A DNA stretch of 37,041 bases from JAKAXS01 sp041940525 (GTDB lineage: Bacteria > Pseudomonadota > Alphaproteobacteria > Rhizobiales > Hyphomicrobiaceae). A program made the translations under genes and the position numbers. Positions 32,730 to 37,041 of this stretch are shown piece by piece. Under the pieces are notes generated by a model. The model was given only the letters and a program-made list of their open reading frames with translations, had not been told where the DNA came from and searched no databases. Location of the stretch: assembly GCA_041940525.1 (NCBI GenBank), contig JBGTSB010000024.1, forward strand, positions 1 through 37,041, given 5' to 3'. Each line of letters opens with the position of its first letter. Positions within the stretch are counted from its first letter, which is position 1.

Positions 32730-32831
32730 TGTGTCAGTCCCGCGACACACGCAGGCAAACCCGTCATGGTCCGGGTACTACTCATGACTTCTTAAGCGAC
32801 TCACCGCAGCTATGGTCGGGTACGCGGACCA
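32730..32831. promoter_or_regulatory. Cluster of inverted and direct repeats upstream of FadL copy 2
   Basis: Within 134 bases of the second FadL ATG lie TGTGTC/GACACA (32730-32749), GTCATG/CATGAC (32763-32788) and TGGTC/GACCA (32813-32831). A near-identical direct repeat is also present: ATGGTCCGGGTAC at 32766 and ATGGTCGGGTAC at 32812. This repeat density suggests regulator binding in the promoter of copy 2. It is not shared with copy 1. Confidence 0.3.
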
Positions 32832-32863
32832 AACCACGGTTGCTTCTACAGAGGGATTTACGG

Positions 32864-34168
32864 ATGCGGGGCCAAATTTCGTTTCGGCATTTCTTTGCGA
32901 TCTTCACAGGTCTCGCAGTCTCATCATCACTTGCAAATAGTGCCCTCGCTGGCGGCTTTGAAATCCGCGAACAGTCGGCCTTCTTCTCCGGCACTGCCTA
33001 CGCCGGCACGGCAGCGGGAGGCTCAAGCCTCAGCTCGATCTTCTGGAACCCAGCAACGTCGTCTTTCGCGGACCACGGCATCACCACGGACAGCAATTAT
33101 TCGTTTGTTCTGCCGCGCGCCGAGTTGCACGCTGATAGCGTCACTGGCTTGGGGGGCGCACCTGTTACAGGGGATATGGACGTCGACATCGGGCGCAAGG
33201 CGATCATCCCCGCCAGCTACATGGCCTGGCGCTACAATGATCGATTGGTATTTGCCCTCAGCACAAACTCAGCCTTCGGACTGACGACCAAACCTGACAA
33301 TGTCGCCTGGGCGGGCTCAGGCATCGCGACAACCAGCAAACTGTTCAGCATCAACGCCACGCCCAGCTTCTCCTACCAGCTGACACCGAATGTCTCGGTT
33401 GGCGCAGGCCTGCAGATGCAGTACGTCGAGCTGAAGCACTTGGACACAGCGGCCTACGACGCTGATGCCGACGACTTTGCACTCGGAGCCGTGGCCGGCA
33501 TCAACATCACACCTTTCCGCGGAACGTCCATTGGCGTCGGCTATCGTTCGCGGATCAGTCATGACCTCAAGGGCAAGATCGCAACCAAGCCCGGCGTTGC
33601 TCCGGCACCCTTCCTGAACGGCACGCTCGCCGCAGAGTTGGATACGCCTGACAAAGTCACCTTCAGCTTCCGGCAGGAATTGAACAGTCGCACACGACTG
33701 TTGGGCTCAGTTGAATGGACAAAATGGAGCATCCTGGGCGAAATACCGGTCATGCTCCCAGCAACGCCGCCCGCTCCCTTCGAGTCCGGCACGCTTGTCT
33801 TTAACTGGAAAGACGGCTGGTCCTACTCGCTCGGCGGTGAATACGACGTGACACCGCGACTGACAGTCCGGGCAGGTATCACCTATGAAGAATCCCCGAT
33901 CCAGCAGGCATCATCCCGCCTAGTCCAGCTGCCCGATAGCAACCGCATCTGGTTTGGCCTTGGCGCGAGCTACGCCTGGAGCGACAAGACGACAATCAAT
34001 ATCTCCTACCTTCACGTCGAACTTGAAGAAGAACGGTTCTCACGTGAGGCCCTAACAGGCTCGTTTGGCGGAACCATCACCGGCACATCCGACGTGAGCG
34101 CGGACGCAATCTCTGTCGGTCTCACCATGCGCGCCGACAGCCTGACGGATCTGCTCACCTTCAAGTAG
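32864..34168 (+). CDS. FadL/OmpP1/TodX-family outer membrane channel, copy 2
   Basis: This paralogue of the preceding gene probably has the same role, uptake of hydrophobic compounds. The ATG at 32864 (GAGGG about 9 bases upstream) gives 434 residues. The frame extends to a TTG at 32840, which is less likely. The signal peptide is about 1-29 (FFAIFTGLAVSSSLANSALA), the mature end GGFEIREQSAFFSG, and the NPA-like motif IFWNPATSSF. The shared block TPFRGTSIGVGYRSRISHDLKG matches copy 1 almost residue for residue. Differences concentrate in the predicted surface loops (for example after LPRAELHADSV), suggesting divergent specificity. It converges on kdsA with 9 bases between stops and no visible terminator. 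Confidence 0.92.
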   Translation: MRGQISFRHFFAIFTGLAVSSSLANSALAGGFEIREQSAFFSGTAYAGTAAGGSSLSSIFWNPATSSFADHGITTDSNYSFVLPRAELHADSVTGLGGAPVTGDMDVDIGRKAIIPASYMAWRYNDRLVFALSTNSAFGLTTKPDNVAWAGSGIATTSKLFSINATPSFSYQLTPNVSVGAGLQMQYVELKHLDTAAYDADADDFALGAVAGINITPFRGTSIGVGYRSRISHDLKGKIATKPGVAPAPFLNGTLAAELDTPDKVTFSFRQELNSRTRLLGSVEWTKWSILGEIPVMLPATPPAPFESGTLVFNWKDGWSYSLGGEYDVTPRLTVRAGITYEESPIQQASSRLVQLPDSNRIWFGLGASYAWSDKTTINISYLHVELEEERFSREALTGSFGGTITGTSDVSADAISVGLTMRADSLTDLLTFK

Positions 34169-34177
34169 GGCTAAATC

Positions 34178-35026
34178 TCAAGCCCGCTTTACAACGGCAT
34201 CAATCGCCATCAGATCACTCAACAGTGCCTTGAAATCCTTCAACGGCACCATGTTGGGCCCGTCTGATGGCGCGTTGTCGGGATCCTCATGCGTCTCGAT
34301 AAAGAGACCAGCGACACCAGTCGCCACGGCTGCCCGCGCCAGCACCGGCACAAAGCGGCGGTCACCGCCAGAACTCGTTCCCTGGCCGCCCGGCTGTTGA
34401 ACGGAGTGCGTGGCATCAAAAATCACTGGCGCCCCCGTCTCCGCCATAATCGGCAGAGCGCGCATGTCACTGACCAGCGTATTGTAACCAAACGACGCGC
34501 CGCGCTCGGTCAGAAGCACATTAGGATTTCCAGAGGCCGTTACCTTGGCGAGCACATTCTTCATGTCCCAAGGCGCTAGAAACTGCCCCTTCTTGATCTT
34601 AACGACCCGGCCTGTCTTAGCAGCCGCGATCAACAAATCTGTCTGCCGGCATAGAAAGGCAGGGATCTGCAGGATGTCCACGGCCTCGGCGACGGCTGCG
34701 CACTGGCCCGGCTCATGAACATCCGTGACAACAGGCAGGCCAAGCGTCTCGCGGATCTCCGCAAACACCGGCAGCGCATCTTCTAGACCGATACCGCGCT
34801 TACCTGAAAGCGACGTCCGGTTGGCCTTGTCGAAGCTGGACTTGTAGACAAGCCCTATTCCAAGATCACCGCAAATCTCCTTAAGCGCACTTGCCATCTC
34901 CAGAGCATGCGCGCGGCTCTCCATCTGGCAAGGACCGGCAAGCACCGAAATTGGCGCATCATTGGCAAACGTCACGGTGCCGACGGTGACGCGGGCGTTT
35001 GGAGCTGTGGACGATGGATTTGTCAT
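34178..35026 (-). CDS. kdsA: 3-deoxy-8-phosphooctulonate (KDO-8-P) synthase
   Basis: KdsA condenses arabinose 5-phosphate and phosphoenolpyruvate to KDO-8-P, the precursor of the lipopolysaccharide inner core. The ATG at 35026 (MTNPSSTAPNARVTVG) gives 282 residues, the family size. A start at 35101 adds 25 unlikely residues. Motifs present are VLAGPCQMES (29-37), YKSSFDKANRTS, TDVHEP, PAFLCRQTDLL, KKGQFLAPWDM, TERGASFGYN and DATHSVQQPGG. Cys33 in GPCQMES is the residue that marks the metal-dependent class II enzymes, where E. coli KdsA has Asn. It is usually near pyrG in Alphaproteobacteria. Here a divergent response regulator gene lies between them. Confidence 0.96.
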   Translation of the reverse strand: MTNPSSTAPNARVTVGTVTFANDAPISVLAGPCQMESRAHALEMASALKEICGDLGIGLVYKSSFDKANRTSLSGKRGIGLEDALPVFAEIRETLGLPVVTDVHEPGQCAAVAEAVDILQIPAFLCRQTDLLIAAAKTGRVVKIKKGQFLAPWDMKNVLAKVTASGNPNVLLTERGASFGYNTLVSDMRALPIMAETGAPVIFDATHSVQQPGGQGTSSGGDRRFVPVLARAAVATGVAGLFIETHEDPDNAPSDGPNMVPLKDFKALLSDLMAIDAVVKRA

Positions 35027-35099
35027 GAAGCGCTTATAGCCTGTTGCCTCGGCCGAAACGAGATCCATCACCGAACGGGGGTGCGTTAATCCGTCCCTC

Positions 35100-35113
35100 A
35101 TTGTCCGGACAAT
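35100..35113. promoter_or_regulatory. Perfect 14-base palindrome between kdsA and the response regulator
   Basis: ATTGTCC (35100-35106) is followed directly by its reverse complement GGACAAT (35107-35113). It sits 4 bases upstream of the GGAAC of the EcfG-type promoter and 74 bases before the kdsA ATG, so a bound dimer could affect either gene. The form resembles GntR/FadR-type operators, but no regulator is assigned. Confidence 0.45.
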
Positions 35114-35117
35114 TATT

Positions 35118-35142
35118 GGAACCTCGTCTCACACGAAGCGTT
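35118..35142 (+). promoter_or_regulatory. EcfG-type general stress promoter of the response regulator gene (perfect consensus)
   Basis: GGAAC (35118-35122), 16 bases, then CGTT (35139-35142) exactly match the alphaproteobacterial EcfG/SigT consensus. The predicted transcript start near 35150 gives a leader of about 43 bases to the ATG at 35193. Sequence and spacing are seen. EcfG control is inferred. Confidence 0.68.
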
Positions 35143-35192
35143 TGTTTGGGGTTGTATAAGTACGAAAGCGTAAATCTTTGGAGTTTGGGGCG

Positions 35193-35591
35193 ATGAACGA
35201 CCTTGCAGGACGGCGGATAATGCTGGTCGAAGACGATATTTTGGTGGGTTTGGACCACGCCGACCGGTTGAAACGTGCCGGCGCAGAAATTGTTGGCCCC
35301 TTTGCTCTCGTCAAAGATGCCATCAAACACGTGGAGTCCGGCGACAAGCTTGATGCGGCTGTCATCGACTTTGTTCTCGCAGACACAAACAGCGAGGAGC
35401 TCCAGGACACGCTCGACAACCACGACGTCCCGTTCGTGATCGTGACGGCGTATCCGCGCGTTCTCGTGCGCCGCGACCGATCGCACGCTGTTTTGTCTAA
35501 ACCTGCCACGACCGAAGAGCTGTGCGATACAGTCAGCCAGTTCTTCGAGCCGAAAACCGAGCCGCCGACGCAAGGCGCCATCAGCTCCTAG
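35193..35591 (+). CDS. Single-domain response regulator (receiver only)
   Basis: The 132-residue product is one receiver domain with no output domain. The acidic pair is Asp14-Asp15 (MLVEDD), the phospho-acceptor Asp59 (AAVIDFVL), the switch Thr85 (PFVIVTAYP) and the invariant Lys103 (LSKPATTEEL). It starts at ATG 35193; the frame to 35178 adds only MEFGA. The PFVIVTAY segment recalls the PFxFATGY motif of the SdrG-like (FAT GUY) regulators that feed the general stress response, though it is not identical. With an EcfG-type promoter upstream, a role in or under that response is a reasonable inference. No kinase gene is nearby. Its stop overlaps the convergent pyrG stop in CTAG. Confidence 0.9.
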   Translation: MNDLAGRRIMLVEDDILVGLDHADRLKRAGAEIVGPFALVKDAIKHVESGDKLDAAVIDFVLADTNSEELQDTLDNHDVPFVIVTAYPRVLVRRDRSHAVLSKPATTEELCDTVSQFFEPKTEPPTQGAISS

Positions 35592-37041
35592 ACCAGACGG
35601 CTCTGCTCCACGGCCGCCGCTATAAAACTCGCAAACAGCGGATGCGGATCAAACGGCCGCGACTTGAGTTCCGGATGATATTGCACGCCGATGAACCAAG
35701 GATGGTCGGGATATTCCACCGTTTCGGGCAACAGCCCGTCGGGTGATTGCCCAGCAAATATTAGACCCGCCGCTTCAAGCTTGTCCTTGTATTGCGTGTT
35801 CACTTCATAGCGGTGCCGGTGGCGTTCCGAAATCTCGGTCGCGTCATAGATTTTCGCAATACGGCTGCCCGATTTCAGCGATGCTGCAAAGGCGCCAAGC
35901 CGCATCGTACCGCCAAGGTCACCACCTTGGCGGCGCTGTTCCAGCTCTTGTCCGCGCATCCATTCGGTCATCAAGCCGACGATCGGAACGTTGGCGGGAC
36001 CAAACTCCGTCGAAGCCGCGTCGCCGATCCCCGCCAGGTTTCGGGCGGCCTCAATGCATGCCATCTGCATGCCGAAACAGATTCCGAAATACGGTACACG
36101 ACGCTCGCGGGCGAACTTCACCGCCAAAATTTTACCTTCTGAACCACGCTCCCCAAAGCCGCCAGGAACCAGAATTCCATGGACATGCTCAAGGTATGGC
36201 GCTGGGTCTTCGCGCTCGAAGATTTCGCTCTCGATCCACTCCAGGTTCACCTTCACCCGGTTGGCGATGCCGCCGTGGAACAGCGCTTCCATCAGCGACT
36301 TGTAGGCATCCTTGAGCCCGGTGTACTTGCCGACGATGGCAATCGTCACCTCGCCTTCCGGCGTCGCAATGTTTCGCGAGATGTTTTCCCAGCGGCTCAG
36401 ATCAGGCTGTGGCGCGCCAGAGATATTGAATGCTTCCAGCACCTGCCCATCCAGCCCTTCCCGGTGGTAGGCAAGCGGCACATCGTAAATTGATGCCACG
36501 TCGAGAGCCTGGATCACGGCCTCCTCACGAACATTACAGAACAGCGCGATCTTTTTGCGCTCGGCCCGCGGCACTTCGCGGTCTGACCGGCACATCAAGA
36601 TGTCCGGCTGGATACCAATCGAGCGAAGCTCTTTCACCGAGTGCTGTGTAGGCTTGGTTTTCAACTCACCCGCCGACGGAATGTACGGCATCAGGGTCAG
36701 ATGGATGAAAACCGAAGAGCCGCGCGGAAGCTCGTTGCCGAGCTGACGAATGGCTTCGAAGAACGGCAGGGCTTCAATGTCGCCCACCGTCCCGCCGATC
36801 TCGACGAGCACAAAATCGATACCGTCATTGCCGGTCGTCACGAATGTCTTGATGGCATCCGTCACATGCGGGATCACCTGCACGGTGCCGCCCAGATAGT
36901 CGCCACGCCGTTCCTTGGCGAGGATATCCTGGTAGATGCGTCCGGTAGTGATGTTGTCCGACTTCTTCGCCGGCACGCCGGTGAAGCGTTCGTAGTGGCC
37001 TAGGTCGAGGTCCGTCTCCGCGCCGTCATCGGTCACGAACA
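35588..37041 (-). CDS. pyrG: CTP synthase (N-terminus cut by window end)
   Basis: PyrG converts UTP to CTP using ATP and glutamine. The frame enters from the right edge reading FVTDDGAETDLDLGHYERF, which corresponds to about residue 70 of the full enzyme (about 540 residues). The GTG at 37036 is internal. The synthase domain shows DDGAETDLDLGHYERF, GTVGDIEALPF and MCRSDREVP. The glutamine amidotransferase domain has the nucleophile Cys in PYFGICFGMQMA and the His-Glu pair in QYHPELKSRPFDPHP. All catalytic elements in view are intact. The stop overlaps the convergent response regulator gene by four bases. Confidence 0.97.
   Translation of the reverse strand, partial: FVTDDGAETDLDLGHYERFTGVPAKKSDNITTGRIYQDILAKERRGDYLGGTVQVIPHVTDAIKTFVTTGNDGIDFVLVEIGGTVGDIEALPFFEAIRQLGNELPRGSSVFIHLTLMPYIPSAGELKTKPTQHSVKELRSIGIQPDILMCRSDREVPRAERKKIALFCNVREEAVIQALDVASIYDVPLAYHREGLDGQVLEAFNISGAPQPDLSRWENISRNIATPEGEVTIAIVGKYTGLKDAYKSLMEALFHGGIANRVKVNLEWIESEIFEREDPAPYLEHVHGILVPGGFGERGSEGKILAVKFARERRVPYFGICFGMQMACIEAARNLAGIGDAASTEFGPANVPIVGLMTEWMRGQELEQRRQGGDLGGTMRLGAFAASLKSGSRIAKIYDATEISERHRHRYEVNTQYKDKLEAAGLIFAGQSPDGLLPETVEYPDHPWFIGVQYHPELKSRPFDPHPLFASFIAAAVEQSRLV

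Noticed and set aside
1..37041. Mobile elements, CRISPR arrays, toxin-antitoxin or defence systems
   Set aside because: No transposase, integrase, direct-repeat/spacer array or defence-type domain was found. Gene content and base use look uniform and chromosomal.

Overview
This 37 kb window is a piece of an alphaproteobacterial chromosome, most likely from the Hyphomicrobiales (Rhizobiales). The evidence is the mfd-sdhE-recG block, an Omp2/RopA-type porin, the kdsA and pyrG neighbourhood, a large two-TM apolipoprotein-repeat protein of the polar-growth type (GPR/RgsE-like), and promoters matching the alphaproteobacterial general-stress sigma factor EcfG (GGAAC-N16/17-CGTT). The family or genus cannot be fixed from the sequence. 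Almost everything is core or lineage-conserved. I see no insertion sequence, prophage, CRISPR array, tRNA or rRNA. Both ends are cut inside genes (mazG on the left, pyrG on the right).

Layout. 1-4.9 kb: the end of mazG, a 42-residue membrane protein, then mfd and sdhE on the minus strand. 5.0-7.2 kb: recG, divergent from sdhE. 7.2-10.7 kb: opgG-opgH (periplasmic glucan synthesis, minus strand, ATGA-coupled) behind a perfect EcfG-type promoter. 10.9-15.5 kb: small membrane proteins, a major porin with its terminator, an orphan CoxE-like VWA protein, a lipoprotein and a four-TM protein. 15.5-17.4 kb (minus): a probable hpt-fdx-fnr transcription unit. 17.7-21.6 kb: the GPR-like protein followed by a dipeptide epimerase. 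21.6-23.8 kb: an MFS permease, a conserved alphaproteobacterial protein and a small Cys/His-containing protein. 24.1-25.9 kb: a KefB/C-type antiporter. 26.1-30.9 kb: tkt-pgk-gph-thiD, a carbon-metabolism run that lacks gap. 31.3-34.2 kb: two tandem FadL/OmpP1 outer-membrane channels. 34.2-37.0 kb: kdsA, a divergent single-domain response regulator, and pyrG.

How the parts fit. Many genes concern the cell envelope (OpgGH, porin, two FadL channels, KdsA, lipoprotein, GPR-like protein, peptide epimerase). Two transcription units, opgGH and the response regulator, carry exact EcfG-type promoters at sensible distances. A third unit, the 42-residue membrane protein, carries a one-mismatch version. 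This suggests that part of this otherwise ordinary region belongs to the general stress response. The least explained structures are non-coding: a multi-hairpin element ending in a terminator after thiD, a tkt leader with mutually exclusive pairings, a C-rich hairpin before the porin, and several perfect palindromes in divergent promoter regions. All functional assignments rest on reading motifs by eye, without database searches.
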